Of a DNA stretch of 64,000 bases, positions 43,180 to 52,637 are shown one piece after another (within the stretch, counting starts at the first letter, position 1; every line of letters starts with the position of its first letter). The stretch lies in contig JADIYI010000005.1 in the NCBI GenBank assembly GCA_016705365.1, forward strand, positions 372,001 to 436,000, read 5' to 3'. The translations under genes and the position numbers were made by a program. The notes under the pieces were generated by a model. It was not told the DNA's origin and did no database searches. It worked only from the letters and a program-made list of their open reading frames with translations. This DNA comes from Gammaproteobacteria bacterium. GTDB taxonomy: Bacteria; Pseudomonadota; Gammaproteobacteria; Pseudomonadales; UBA5518.

Positions 43180-44492
43180 CGGCGGTCCTGCCAGCGAAAC
43201 CACGCGAGTGCGCCGCGCAGATACCACAGCCGCAGGCTGGCCAGCGGAATTCCGGGTGCCGGGCCGCGCATGACCAGGGGAATATCGCCGGACGTGCATA
43301 CGCCCGCGGCAAGCCGTGCCAGCAGGCGGCCGGTCCACGGCGCCGCCGCGACGCCGTTGCCATGATAAGCCAGCCCATAGAGCACGCTGCCAGCCGCGTC
43401 GAGCGCGCCTAGCGCCGGGGTGCCGTTGGCGGTCATGCACACGAAGCCACGCCAGTAGTGGCTGATCGGCACCTCGCGCCAGGCCGGGAACACCTCGCCC
43501 AGGCGCCGTGTCATCCAGGCGCGCATCCGCGCGGCGTCCGCGGGCGAACCGGTGGTATCGCCGCGCGCACCAAACAGGAATCGTCGGTCCGCGAGCAAGC
43601 GGTAGTAGAACAGCAGCCGTCGGGTATTCGAGCAGGGCATCTCGGTATGCCACTTCTGCTCGGTGAGTTCCTGCGGGCTCAACGGACGGGTGGTGATGAT
43701 GTTGGAAATCACCGGCACGGTTCGCCCGGCCAGTCCCGGCACCAGTGGTTCCGGCGTGTAGCCATTGGTCGCGACGATCACCTTGCGGCAACTCACCGAG
43801 CCGTGCGCGGTGCGCAGCCGGTGGCGATTTCCTTCCCGATGCCAGTCGGTGACGGCGCTCGCTCCATGACATTCGGCGCCGTGGCGGGCGGCCGCGCGGG
43901 CGAGCCCACGCACCAGCGCCAGCGGATTGAGACCAAAGCCGGCACCCACGTGCAGGGCCCCGAACTGCTCGCTCGAATCGTGGACCGTGGCGGCGAATTC
44001 CTCGCGCCCGATGGTGCGGGCCGGAATTCCGAAACGGGTGCCGAGTGTGCGCGCGTAATCGCGCAACTCGGCCAGCCGGCCAGGAAGGTGGGCAACTTCG
44101 TACAGGCCATCACCCTGCGGAGAAAAATCGATGGCCTCGGTTTCGCCGAGTTCGCTTACCAGTTCGATGGCTTGCAATTGACTGCGCACGAATTCCAGTG
44201 TCGCGGCCTCGCCGTAGCGCTGGCCCATCTGTTCCAGCGACAGCGTGGACGGGTACAGGCAGCAGAATCCCCCGTTGCGTCCCGAGGCACCCCAGCCGGG
44301 CTCGCCGGCCTCGAGCACCCGCACGCTGAGCGCATGGTCGCGCGCGAGGTGCAGTGCCGCCGACAATCCGGTGAAGCCGCCACCGATGACCGCGACATCG
44401 CATTGCACGTCCTCGCGGAGCGGTGGCGCTTCTTTGGCGGGTGCGCACATAGCCTGCCAGCAGCTGGGAGCAGGGGTGTCGAAGTGGTACAT
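43176..44492 (-). CDS. FAD-dependent amine oxidoreductase (DAO/PuuB-like)
   Basis: A 438-residue flavoenzyme of the D-amino-acid oxidase family. It starts at ATG 44492 (MYHFDTPAPSCWQ), and VQCDVAVIGGGFTGLSAALHLA near residue 30 is the FAD-binding motif. LEAGEPGWGASGRNGGFCC near 58 is characteristic of the gamma-glutamylputrescine oxidase-like branch. C-terminal motifs include GLAYHGNGVAAAPWTGRLLA. It would oxidise a secondary or primary amine such as a polyamine derivative or N-methyl amino acid. It is translationally coupled to an MFS transporter. Confidence 0.87.
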   Translation of the reverse strand: MYHFDTPAPSCWQAMCAPAKEAPPLREDVQCDVAVIGGGFTGLSAALHLARDHALSVRVLEAGEPGWGASGRNGGFCCLYPSTLSLEQMGQRYGEAATLEFVRSQLQAIELVSELGETEAIDFSPQGDGLYEVAHLPGRLAELRDYARTLGTRFGIPARTIGREEFAATVHDSSEQFGALHVGAGFGLNPLALVRGLARAAARHGAECHGASAVTDWHREGNRHRLRTAHGSVSCRKVIVATNGYTPEPLVPGLAGRTVPVISNIITTRPLSPQELTEQKWHTEMPCSNTRRLLFYYRLLADRRFLFGARGDTTGSPADAARMRAWMTRRLGEVFPAWREVPISHYWRGFVCMTANGTPALGALDAAGSVLYGLAYHGNGVAAAPWTGRLLARLAAGVCTSGDIPLVMRGPAPGIPLASLRLWYLRGALAWFRWQDRR

Positions 44493-44644
44493 CGCGGAGT
44501 GGTAAAGGGACACGGATCGATACCAGGTGCATGGCGCGAGGGAACGATGGTAACGGGACGATTGGCCTGCGGCACCAAAAGCGGCAGAATTGCCTTGGTA
44601 TGGCTGGAGGCCAGGTCCGGAAATAACCATATGCGAGTTGGTTA

Positions 44645-44673
44645 TTGGGCAGCGGGGATGCTTTTTTTATAAT
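44645..44673 (+). promoter_or_regulatory. Promoter of cysH
   Basis: TTGGGC (44645-44650) and a perfect TATAAT (44668-44673), 17 bases apart, precede the cysH ATG at 44705. A run of seven T lies just before the -10. This would give a leader of about 25 bases. Confidence 0.6.
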
Positions 44674-44704
44674 GCGGCGTACTCCGGATCATCGGTAATC
44701 TGCA

Positions 44705-45358
44705 ATGGGCCTGACCGCCATCAAGGAAACGATCGTTGCCATGGACCTGGACCGCGTCAACCGGGAGCTTGCCGGGCGTTCGCCGCAGGACGTCGTGCGC
44801 TGGGCACTGGGACTCGGCATGCGCCCGTTCATGAGCACCAGCTTCGGCCCCAATTCCGCCGCCCTGCTGCACATGGTGAGCGAGATCGATCGCTCGGTGC
44901 CGGTGGTCTGGGTGGATACCGGCTACAACCTGCGCGATACCTATATCGTGGCGGAAAAGCTCATGACGACGCTGCCGCTGAACATGCAGATCTATACGCC
45001 GCGGATGACCGCGGAGCGCTGGAACAAGGTCTATGGCGGAGTACCGCTGGACGATCCGGAACTGCATGCGCAGTTCACCCGCGCGATCAAGCTCGAACCC
45101 TTCGAGCGGGCATTGGCCGAACTGCGCCCGGAGCTGTGGCTGAGCGGCATACGCCGCGGTGACACGGAGTTCCGCAGCACGCTGGATATCGTGTCATGGG
45201 ATGCGCGGGGATTGTTGCGGGTGGCACCGATTTTCGACTGGAGCGACGAGGCCCTGGCCGCTTACGTCGACAGCCACGGTTTGCCGAGCTGCAAGCACTA
45301 CTCGGATCCGACCAAGCCGCTCGACAATTCGGAGTGCGGAATCAACACCGGACTTTGA
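44705..45358 (+). CDS. cysH: Phosphoadenylyl-sulfate reductase
   Basis: A 217-residue PAPS reductase that converts PAPS to sulfite with thioredoxin. It shows STSFGPNSAALLHMV, the PP-loop region, near residue 42, VVWVDTGYNL and WLSGIRRGDTEFR near 145. The catalytic cysteine is in the final ECGIN, near residue 212; relatives usually end ECGLH. It lacks the CC...CXXC cysteines of APS reductases, so it is the PAPS type. A clear promoter precedes it. It stands alone rather than in a cys operon. Confidence 0.9.
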   Translation: MGLTAIKETIVAMDLDRVNRELAGRSPQDVVRWALGLGMRPFMSTSFGPNSAALLHMVSEIDRSVPVVWVDTGYNLRDTYIVAEKLMTTLPLNMQIYTPRMTAERWNKVYGGVPLDDPELHAQFTRAIKLEPFERALAELRPELWLSGIRRGDTEFRSTLDIVSWDARGLLRVAPIFDWSDEALAAYVDSHGLPSCKHYSDPTKPLDNSECGINTGL

Positions 45359-45372
45359 TCCGGGCCGGCGGT

Positions 45373-45765
45373 TCAGCGCTTCCTTGCCGCGCGCGGTGGC
45401 TTGATGCGGATCACCTCGCGCTCGTTGATCTTGCCGCCGAGACGCGAGAAAAAATCCAGGGTGTGCATCTGCCAGCCGTATTTCTCGCGCAACGCGCGGT
45501 AGGCGGCATCGCGTTCCGGCCCCTCGCTCACCAGGCGCGCCTCGGCGTCGCTCCACTCGCCGAGCAGCTTGCCGCGCATATCGCAGGGCGCGACGCGAGC
45601 CTTCGAGGAGTTGCGCAGACGTTTGACCTTGCCCACGTTGCCGGCAGAAAAAACGTAGTAGCTGCCATTGCGCTCGGCGAACCAGACCGGTGTCGCCACG
45701 GATTCACCGTTCCTGCGGAAGGTCGCAAGATTGAGATAACGCGCGTTGTTCAGGGCTTTGATCAT
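45373..45765 (-). CDS. PPOX-class (pyridoxamine-oxidase-fold) flavin/F420-dependent family protein
   Basis: A 130-residue split-barrel protein that converges on cysH. It opens with ALNNARYLNLATFRRNGESVATPVWFAERNGSYYVFSAGNVGKVKRLRNSSKARVAPCD, typical of the PPOX class. The C-terminal part (DFFSRLGGKINEREVIRIKP) is also usual. Members bind FMN or F420 and reduce small molecules; which applies here is unknown. The start at ATG 45765 is preferred to an upstream one. Confidence 0.8.
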   Translation of the reverse strand: MIKALNNARYLNLATFRRNGESVATPVWFAERNGSYYVFSAGNVGKVKRLRNSSKARVAPCDMRGKLLGEWSDAEARLVSEGPERDAAYRALREKYGWQMHTLDFFSRLGGKINEREVIRIKPPRAARKR

Positions 45766-45893
45766 CGATGCGACTCCGCTCGCGGGAAGCGGCATGGTAA
45801 GCGAGCATGCCGCCCCGCACAATCAGCACCGCGAACGTTTACGGGAAGTCGGTATCGATCGGGTTGCCTGGACTGTTGCAGCCGGGGGAATCT

Positions 45894-46805
45894 TCAGCCC
45901 TGCCCCCAGCGGTGGCCCCAGTGACTGGTGCGCGCGCTCGTGGTGGGCAGATAGTTTTTCCAGTCGATCTGGACCCCGTCGAAACCGTATTCGAGGGCGA
46001 AGCCCGCCGGCGTTTCGACATAAATCGAAACCATGCGATCGTTGGTGTGACGTCCGAGGCCGGTGATCACGCGTACCTGTTCGGAGTGCACCCGGTCCAT
46101 CATGCGCCCCAGCGTGTCGAGGTCCGGCACCTCGACCATCAGGTGCACCAGATCACCCGGGTGCGGGTTGCTGTCCTGGAACAGCGCCAGGCTGTGGTGG
46201 CGGGGATTGTTGCAGTGCAGGAAATGCAGACCCTGTCCCGGGTCCTGCGGATCGGGCGCAAAATGCAGGTGCATGTAATCGGTCTGGCCAAAGCCCATAG
46301 TCTCGGTAAAAAAGCCATGCGAGGCCTGCAGGTCCGGAGTTGCCGCGGCGAGGTGGCCGAGCCCCATGCAGCCGTGGTAGCCCGTCACGAAAGCGCTGAC
46401 ACCGACCGGCGAGATCAACGGCAGGTAATCGAGCTCCATGTGGTAGAAGATCTCGCACCGCAAGCCCCCGGGTGCGGTGAATGAAATCAGGTCGTGGACC
46501 TTGCGGGCGGCTGCGGTGGCCGGAGCGGCGCGTTCCCAGGCAATTCCGGCGGCATCGAGTTCAGCCATCGCATGCGACAACTCGCGGGCCCCGGCGACTT
46601 CCCATCCGGCGCACGCAAAGCGATCCTGCTTGCCGTGCTCGATGCGCATGCGGTAACAGTATTCATCCATCTTGAGATACAGCACGCCGTCTTCGGCAAT
46701 CGACGGTGCCACCATCATGCCGAGCACGCGGGTCGCGAAATGCTTCCATTTCGCGAGGTCCGTGGACTCGATCACCACATAGCCAAGCGCTCTTGTATCG
46801 ATCAT
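45894..46805 (-). CDS. Extradiol ring-cleavage dioxygenase (type I, VOC fold)
   Basis: A 303-residue two-domain type I extradiol dioxygenase, like 2,3-dihydroxybiphenyl or steroid catechol dioxygenases (BphC/HsaC). Iron ligands expected by family can be placed at GCMGLGHLAAATPD (His), NNPRHHSLALF (His) and GFALEYGFDGVQ (Glu). The start ATG 46805 (MIDTRALGYVVIES) is usual. It would open a catechol ring in aerobic aromatic or steroid degradation. Its only same-strand neighbour is a short frame ending five bases upstream. Confidence 0.87.
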   Translation of the reverse strand: MIDTRALGYVVIESTDLAKWKHFATRVLGMMVAPSIAEDGVLYLKMDEYCYRMRIEHGKQDRFACAGWEVAGARELSHAMAELDAAGIAWERAAPATAAARKVHDLISFTAPGGLRCEIFYHMELDYLPLISPVGVSAFVTGYHGCMGLGHLAAATPDLQASHGFFTETMGFGQTDYMHLHFAPDPQDPGQGLHFLHCNNPRHHSLALFQDSNPHPGDLVHLMVEVPDLDTLGRMMDRVHSEQVRVITGLGRHTNDRMVSIYVETPAGFALEYGFDGVQIDWKNYLPTTSARTSHWGHRWGQG

Positions 46806-46810
46806 AACGA

Positions 46811-47029
46811 TTACCGTGGCGCCTGAAGCGTCACGTGCTCCTTGTGTTTGACGAGTTCCTCTCCGGCATCGGCAATATCGAGACGGAACCGACGGTACCA
46901 TTGGTGCCGCATGTTCACCGGGCCATTACCATCGCACACTATCGGTTTGCCGTAAACGCTGCCCGTCAGGCAGGTGAATTCCGTGCTCTGGCAGAGCGCA
47001 TGCCAGCTGCGCGCATAGCCATCGGGCAA
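46811..47029 (-). CDS. Short uncharacterised open frame, possibly a gene remnant
   Basis: In the gap between cmoB and the dioxygenase the minus strand is open from the cmoB end to TAA 46813-46811, five bases before the dioxygenase ATG. The translation (PDGYARSWHALCQSTEF...YGKPIVCDGNGPVNMRHQWYRRFRLD...) looks protein-like in composition. It has no ATG in a good place; TTG 47029 is the best local start. It may be a small gene coupled to the dioxygenase or the tail of a decayed catabolic gene. Confidence 0.35.
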   Translation of the reverse strand: MPDGYARSWHALCQSTEFTCLTGSVYGKPIVCDGNGPVNMRHQWYRRFRLDIADAGEELVKHKEHVTLQAPR

Positions 47030-47043
47030 CGTCTCGGCGCTGC

Positions 47044-48024
47044 TCAGCCACCGGGTCTGTACGCGAGGAATAGCGCCCTTCGCGGTGCCGGATAGCCTTC
47101 GACGGTGAGTTCGGGGCGTTGCGGGTCGAGAAAATCCGCAAGCGACTCGAAGCGCATCCATGGCGTGGCGCGCTGCTCGTCGGGGCCGGTGGCACGTTCG
47201 TCGATCAGACGCGCAGCATGGAACCCGGCGCGCCGGAGCCAGCGCAGCATCGCGGGGGCAGACGGAATGAACCAGACATTGCGCATTTTCGCGTAGCGCT
47301 CCTCCGGTATCAGCACCTGCTGGGCATCGCCGGGGATGACCAGGGTCTCGAGTACCAGTTCACCGCCGGGGCGCAACGCCTCGAGCAGCTCCGCGAGGTG
47401 TTCCAGTGGTGCCCGCCGGTGGTAGATGACGCCCATGGAGAATACCGTGTCGAAACAGCCCATGCGCGGCGGCAGATCTTCGCCGCGCAGCGGCAACAGG
47501 ACCGCGGGCGGAGTGGGCATCATGTAGTGGCGCAGTGCCTGGAACTGGGCGAGGAAACGCAGCGTTGGATCCACGCCCAGCACGAATCGCGCTCCGGCGC
47601 CGAGCATGCGCCAGATGTAGTAGCCGTTGCCGCAGCCCACATCGAGCACCACGCGGCCTGCGAGCGGCGCGATGTGATCCTGCAGGCGGCACCATTTGCG
47701 ATCCGAGCGCCACTCGCTGTCGATGGTGACGCCGAACAGCGAGAACGGCCCCTTGCGCCATGGGTGCAGTGCCTGCAGCGCCGTCTCGAGCTGTGTACGT
47801 TGCGCGGCTGTCGCATCGCTCTCGAGCCCGATACGCACCACGTCCTGTGCGAGTTCGATGCGCGAGGGCCGCAGTTCGGGCAGGGCTGCGATGGCGGCCT
47901 CCCAGGCAGCGGCATCGCCGTGACGCGGCGCCGCGAGGCAGCGCTCGAGCAGCATGCACAGGGCCGGTCCCGCGCTGCCGAGCGGCGCCGAGCGAAGCAC
48001 CTCGATATCGTCCGCGAGCTTCAT
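47044..48024 (-). CDS. cmoB: tRNA U34 carboxymethyltransferase
   Basis: A 326-residue CmoB (E. coli 323). It uses carboxy-SAM made by CmoA to turn 5-hydroxyuridine at tRNA position 34 into the 5-oxyacetic acid form. The SAM motif VVLDVGCGNGYYIWRMLG is near residue 125, with KWCRLQDHIAPL before it and MGVIYHRRAPLEHLAEL near 205. The start ATG 48024 overlaps the cmoA stop (ATGA). Confidence 0.94.
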   Translation of the reverse strand: MKLADDIEVLRSAPLGSAGPALCMLLERCLAAPRHGDAAAWEAAIAALPELRPSRIELAQDVVRIGLESDATAAQRTQLETALQALHPWRKGPFSLFGVTIDSEWRSDRKWCRLQDHIAPLAGRVVLDVGCGNGYYIWRMLGAGARFVLGVDPTLRFLAQFQALRHYMMPTPPAVLLPLRGEDLPPRMGCFDTVFSMGVIYHRRAPLEHLAELLEALRPGGELVLETLVIPGDAQQVLIPEERYAKMRNVWFIPSAPAMLRWLRRAGFHAARLIDERATGPDEQRATPWMRFESLADFLDPQRPELTVEGYPAPRRALFLAYRPGG

Positions 48025-48764
48025 TTCAGGGCCAGCAGAGACACAAAGTTCAGGCATTGCAGCCATACCGTGACCCGGCTGAAACCGGCTGCCGCGAGGC
48101 GGCGTCTGTGGGTGTCGAGAGTCTCCGGCAGCAGCACGTTCTCGAGTGCCGCGCGCTTCTGCGCGATCTCCAGTTCGCTGTAACCCCGCATGTGCTTGAA
48201 GCCATGATGCAGCGTCTGCAGCAGCTCCTGCTCGCGCGGGTCATCGAACGCGATTTTTTCCGACAGGACCAGGCAGCCACCGGGATCGAGCGCCTCGGCC
48301 AGGCGTCCGAGCAGGGGTTCCCTTGCCTGCGGTGGGATGAACTGGAGGGTGAAATTCATCGTGATCAGCGCGGCCTCGCCAAACTCGCACTGCAACAGGT
48401 CCGCGCAGCGTATATCCACCGGTATCGGGCAGGGATCCACCGCCACGATGGCACGGCAGCGCTCGACCATTGCGGGCGAATTGTCGATACCGACGACCCG
48501 CGATCCGGCGGGTGCATGGTGGCGGATACTGAGCGTTGAAGCGCCAAGCGAGCAGCCGAGGTCGTAACAGATCCGGCCCGGGCGGGCGTACTCGCGGGTT
48601 GCGACGGCGATCATCTGCAGGGTGAGCGCGTAGCCTGGCACCGAGCGGGCAATCATGTCCGCGAACACCCCGGCAACCTCGGCGTCGAAATGAAATGCCC
48701 CGACCTGGTCGCGGGGCGCGGCATATACCGCGTCGCGCTCGGGTTGCGCGCTGGATTCCGTCAT
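48021..48764 (-). CDS. cmoA: Carboxy-S-adenosyl-L-methionine synthase
   Basis: A 247-residue CmoA, exactly the E. coli length. It makes carboxy-SAM from SAM and prephenate for CmoB. It shows FHFDAEVAGVFADMIARSVPGYALTLQMI, the SAM-binding ICYDLGCSLGASTLSIRH near residue 65, and GYSELEIAQKRAALENVL near the C-terminus. The start ATG 48764 (MTESSAQ) is chosen over an extended frame. It forms the usual cmoA-cmoB pair. Confidence 0.94.
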   Translation of the reverse strand: MTESSAQPERDAVYAAPRDQVGAFHFDAEVAGVFADMIARSVPGYALTLQMIAVATREYARPGRICYDLGCSLGASTLSIRHHAPAGSRVVGIDNSPAMVERCRAIVAVDPCPIPVDIRCADLLQCEFGEAALITMNFTLQFIPPQAREPLLGRLAEALDPGGCLVLSEKIAFDDPREQELLQTLHHGFKHMRGYSELEIAQKRAALENVLLPETLDTHRRRLAAAGFSRVTVWLQCLNFVSLLALK

Positions 48765-48894
48765 CGCATGTCTCCATCGGCTGGCACGCGCCCGATCACG
48801 CCCGGCGTCATCGATCGGGTCAATCGCAAGCCTGATGGGCAGGCGCATTATAGTCCCGATGCGTTACATTATCGTGATAGAGCGCGAGGCGAAC

Positions 48895-50271
48895 ATGAGC
48901 GGGAAAAAAGCCGATACCCTGAATCGAATCAAGACGGGCAGCTTCGAGCGTCGCCTGAGTCTCACCCGCATGGGTTTGCTGGCGGGAACACGCTACGTCG
49001 CCAGTTCGGCATCCACGATGTTCCTGCCGCGCGAGCAGCGCGAGGCGCGCCGTCGTGAAGCGCTCGGCGAGCAGGCGCGCTACCTGGTGGAGGAACTGGG
49101 CAAGCTCAAGGGCAGCGTGGTCAAGATCGGGCAGATGATGGCCCTGTATGGAGAGCATTTCCTGCCCGAGGAAGTGACCGCTGCGCTGCATACGCTCGAA
49201 GACCGGACCGTGGCACTCGAATGGCCGGTGATCCGGCGCGAGCTCGAGCGCGAAATCGGACGCCGGCGCATCGCCGAGCTCGAGATCGATCCGGTGCCGA
49301 TCGGAGCGGCATCGCTTGGCCAGGTTCACCTGGCGCATCGCAAGCTCGACGGGAAGGCGCTGTGCCTGAAGATCCAGTACCCGGGCGTGGCGGCGGCGAT
49401 CGATTCGGATATCGATGCGGTGGTCGGGCTGTTGCAGATTGGCAGGATGCTGGGCAGCAGCGAAGAATTCGGCGCGTGGCTCGACGAGGTGCGAGCCATG
49501 CTGCACCGCGAGGTCGATTACGTCCGCGAGGCGCGCAAGACGGCGCAGTTTCACGATCATCTGCGCCGTGACACCCGCTTCGTGGTTCCCGAGGTTCTGG
49601 CCGACTATTCGAGCGCGCATGTGCTCGCGACCAGCTTCGAGCATGGTTACAGCGTTACCAGCGCGGATGTCGAGGCGCTGCCGCTCGAGCGACGCAACGA
49701 ACTCGGACGCGCGTTCCTGGAACTGTTCCTGCGCGAGATATTCGAGTGGCGTGAACTGCAGACCGATCCGAACTTCGGCAATTACCGGGTGCGTCCCGCC
49801 ACCACCCGGCGCGGGCACGATCGGCTGGTGTTGCTCGATTTCGGCGCGGTCCAGGAATATCCGGACAGCTTTATCGATCCGCTCGCGGAGATGATCCGCG
49901 GGGCGTACCACGGCGACATCGAGCGCGTGATGCAGGGGGCGCTCGACCTGCGTTTCATGCAGCCGCACTTTCCGCAGGCGGTGCAGCGCTCGTTCGCGAA
50001 AGTCTGCGCGGGAGTGATCGAGCCGCTGGTCGGACACGCGGGCAATGTGCCGCGCGAGGCGCTCAGCGCCAGCGGTCAATACCGCTGGAAGCACAGTGAT
50101 CTGCCGCGAAGGATTGCGCGGCAGGCCTCGCGCGCGGCATTCAGCACCTGGTTCCAGGTGCCGCCCAGCGAATTCGTGTTCCTGAACCGCAAGCTGATCG
50201 GTGTCTATACGTTCATCGCGGTACTGGGCGCGGAATTCAATGGCGCCGATATCATCGAGAAGTACCTGTAG
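48895..50271 (+). CDS. ABC1/AarF-family atypical kinase
   Basis: A 458-residue protein of the UbiB/ADCK superfamily. It has the KxGQ segment LKGSVVKIGQMMALYGEHFLPEEV near residue 75, the Ala-rich loop IGAASLGQVHLAHRK near 140, KIQYPGV near 165 and DPNFGNYR with DFGAVQEYPDSF near 285-325. These replace the usual kinase glycine loop. Such proteins support quinone synthesis or lipid handling. It starts at ATG 48895 behind GAGGCGAAC and diverges from cmoA. It is not next to ubiE/ubiJ, so it may be a second, non-UbiB member. Confidence 0.85.
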   Translation: MSGKKADTLNRIKTGSFERRLSLTRMGLLAGTRYVASSASTMFLPREQREARRREALGEQARYLVEELGKLKGSVVKIGQMMALYGEHFLPEEVTAALHTLEDRTVALEWPVIRRELEREIGRRRIAELEIDPVPIGAASLGQVHLAHRKLDGKALCLKIQYPGVAAAIDSDIDAVVGLLQIGRMLGSSEEFGAWLDEVRAMLHREVDYVREARKTAQFHDHLRRDTRFVVPEVLADYSSAHVLATSFEHGYSVTSADVEALPLERRNELGRAFLELFLREIFEWRELQTDPNFGNYRVRPATTRRGHDRLVLLDFGAVQEYPDSFIDPLAEMIRGAYHGDIERVMQGALDLRFMQPHFPQAVQRSFAKVCAGVIEPLVGHAGNVPREALSASGQYRWKHSDLPRRIARQASRAAFSTWFQVPPSEFVFLNRKLIGVYTFIAVLGAEFNGADIIEKYL

Positions 50272-50287
50272 CGCGGTTTGCCCGCTC

Positions 50288-51139
50288 TCAACCGCCGAGC
50301 GAGGCGCGCAGCCTGCGCACGCGGTCGAGCACCAGTTCGCGGTTGCGCGGACCCATGCGTATCAGCAATTTCTGGGTTTCCGGCAAGGCCTCGAGTGCGG
50401 GATCGGCGAACTTGTAGAACACGGACGGACGGACCAGTTCGATTTCCGCGTCCGGGGTGGGTGCCGCCAGCATCAGGTCGAGCCCGGCAAGCAACAGGCT
50501 GCGGACATTGCGATCGCCGTTGCCGAGTTCGCTGACCGCTTCCTGCAGCAGCGGTTCGTAGCGGTTGAACCAGCGCGCCAGTGCATCGGTATCGAGCTCT
50601 GCCGCTGCGTCGGCCAGCGCATCGTAGCGCGCGAAATTGGCCGGTGCGAGAAACCATTGGTCGCCACGTTGCTCCACCATCAGCTTGCCGGGAACCGCCG
50701 GCAACGGCAGTTTGTCGCGCAGCAGCTTGCCGTGCCCGAAGCCATCGGCCTGGATCGAGGCGCGGCGCAACAATTCATCCGCCTGCAGGCTTGGCTGCGC
50801 GATTGCGGGCAGGATGTCGGCGAGCGTGGCCCGTACCTCCGGATCGCTGTGCTCGAGTTCGGGCAGTGGCGGTGCACCCTCCGCAGCCTCTGTCGCCGCG
50901 CTCGGTGGCGGCGAATTGCCGGCGGCCTGCCTTGGCTCCAGGGTGGATATCGTGCCCGTAGCGGCCGGTGCATTGCTGATCTCTACCGCGGCCGGTTCGG
51001 GCGAACTCAGCAGCGCGCGCAGGGCGAGGCCAAGCGCGCCGATCACCAGGACGGCAATCACCAGAAACAGCAGGGGACGGCGACGCGAGGCGCTGCCGTC
51101 GTCATACGTTCCCAGTCGGTCGTCTTCGCGGGCTTTCAT
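50288..51139 (-). CDS. DUF3014 domain protein, membrane-anchored
   Basis: A 283-residue protein with one N-terminal membrane helix (PLLFLVIAVLVIGALGLALRALL), a Pro/Ala-rich linker and a DUF3014 domain (ELEHSDPEVRATLADILP, then NFARYDALADAAAELD, WFNRYEPLLQEAVSELG and VFYKFADPALEALPETQKLLIRMGPRN). The domain lies in the periplasm and its function is unknown. The start ATG 51139 (MKAREDD) is used. Confidence 0.84.
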   Translation of the reverse strand: MKAREDDRLGTYDDGSASRRRPLLFLVIAVLVIGALGLALRALLSSPEPAAVEISNAPAATGTISTLEPRQAAGNSPPPSAATEAAEGAPPLPELEHSDPEVRATLADILPAIAQPSLQADELLRRASIQADGFGHGKLLRDKLPLPAVPGKLMVEQRGDQWFLAPANFARYDALADAAAELDTDALARWFNRYEPLLQEAVSELGNGDRNVRSLLLAGLDLMLAAPTPDAEIELVRPSVFYKFADPALEALPETQKLLIRMGPRNRELVLDRVRRLRASLGG

Positions 51140-51273
51140 ACGGGGATCCCTCGATTGAGGTTGCAGGCTAGCGCGCCCCCCGTGCAGGGTCAACCGATAC
51201 GGGTTGGCGCGCGCCGCGGCTTTCGATTAATGTGCCCCACATTCCCGGGCACCGTTGCGGAGAGAAAGAGAAG

Positions 51274-52527
51274 ATGAACTGCTGGTTGTTTGCGATTGCG
51301 CTGCCGAGTGCGCTGCTGACCCTCAATCTCTACCATCCGATGCTGCGCCACAAGTGGGGGCACATGCTCAGTTTTGTATTTGGCTGGCTGGTCGGCGAGT
51401 TGCTGCCGTTCGTGCTGGTGGTGCAGGTCCTGCTGGTGTTGCTGTTGCTGGCCAAGCACGATGTTCACGGCTTCGGCGATGCGCTGAGCGTCTGTGCCTT
51501 GCTGGCATCGTGGGCGGCCATGCTGGTGTATTTCGTGCGCTCCGGCAATGCCGCTGCAGTGATGGAAGCCGCCTTGCAGCGCGCGCTCGGGGTGGATTAT
51601 CGCAGTCGTATCCGTCCCGGACTGAGCGCGCGGTTTCCGGTTTCGGTATTGCCGCAAAATCTGCTGCACCCGTTCCGGCTCGATCTGCCGGAGGTGCTGC
51701 GCATCCGGGACATCGTCTACGCCGAGGCCGAAGGCATGCGGCTGAAGCTCGATGTCTACCAGCATCGGGACAAGCCCGCCGATTGCCCGGTACTGTTGCA
51801 GGTTCATGGCGGGGGCTGGACCGAGAAAATGGGCAGCAAGAACGAGCAGGCCAGGCCGCTGATGAACCATATGGCAGCGCGCGGCTGGGTCTGCGTGAGC
51901 GTCGATTACCGCCTCAGCCCGACGTCGACATTCCCGGCGCATATCATCGATTGCAAGCAGGCGCTGGCGTGGGTCAAGGAGAATATTTCACGCTATGGCG
52001 GCAACCCCGATTTCATCGTCGCCACCGGCGGCTCGGCCGGGGGCCATCTGTGCTCGCTGCTCGCGCTGAGCGCCAACGATCCGCAGTTCCAGCCCGGTTT
52101 CGAACAGGCCGACACCAGTGTCCGTGGCTGCGTACCGTTCTACGGGGTCTATGACTTCACCAATCACCTGGGACTGAAGCCGAACCAGGTGCTGCTCGAT
52201 GCCCTGGAGTCCTACATTCTCAAGACTTCCTATGCCGAATCGCCCGAGCTGTATCGCCAGTCCTCGCCGATATCCCGGGTGCATGCCGGGGCACCGCCGT
52301 TTCTGGTCATCCATGGTGACAAGGACAGCCTGTGCGCGGTGGCGGAAGCCCGTCGCTTTGCCGAGGTGCTGGGTGGCGTTTCGGGCCAGGCGGTCGGTTA
52401 TGCCGAGATCGCCGGTGCGCAGCACGCATTCGATATTTTCCGCTCGTTGCGCAGTGAGTTGGTGATGTACGGCGTCGAGCGCTTCCTGGCGTTTCTGTAC
52501 AGCCGCTATCTCGACGAGCAGGCCTGA
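51274..52527 (+). CDS. Alpha/beta hydrolase (esterase) with N-terminal membrane segments
   Basis: A 417-residue protein. The first 110 residues carry about three hydrophobic helices (LLPFVLVVQVLLVLLLL being the clearest). The rest is an HSL/BD-FAE-like hydrolase with oxyanion motif VHGGGWTEKMG, nucleophile elbow ATGGSAGGHLC, acid region HGDKDSLCA and the histidine in AGAQHAFDIF. It probably hydrolyses esters at the inner membrane. The start ATG 51274 has GAGAAAGAGAAG upstream. Confidence 0.85.
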   Translation: MNCWLFAIALPSALLTLNLYHPMLRHKWGHMLSFVFGWLVGELLPFVLVVQVLLVLLLLAKHDVHGFGDALSVCALLASWAAMLVYFVRSGNAAAVMEAALQRALGVDYRSRIRPGLSARFPVSVLPQNLLHPFRLDLPEVLRIRDIVYAEAEGMRLKLDVYQHRDKPADCPVLLQVHGGGWTEKMGSKNEQARPLMNHMAARGWVCVSVDYRLSPTSTFPAHIIDCKQALAWVKENISRYGGNPDFIVATGGSAGGHLCSLLALSANDPQFQPGFEQADTSVRGCVPFYGVYDFTNHLGLKPNQVLLDALESYILKTSYAESPELYRQSSPISRVHAGAPPFLVIHGDKDSLCAVAEARRFAEVLGGVSGQAVGYAEIAGAQHAFDIFRSLRSELVMYGVERFLAFLYSRYLDEQA

Positions 52528-52637
52528 AGCGCGGTCCGGAGGAGCGATCCTGCCGTCAGTTGCCCATGCCGGAGACAGCGGCAAGACGCAAGACGGTTGC
52601 TGCCTCGCTCGCGCGAGGTCTTGCAGTCTGCCCTCGC

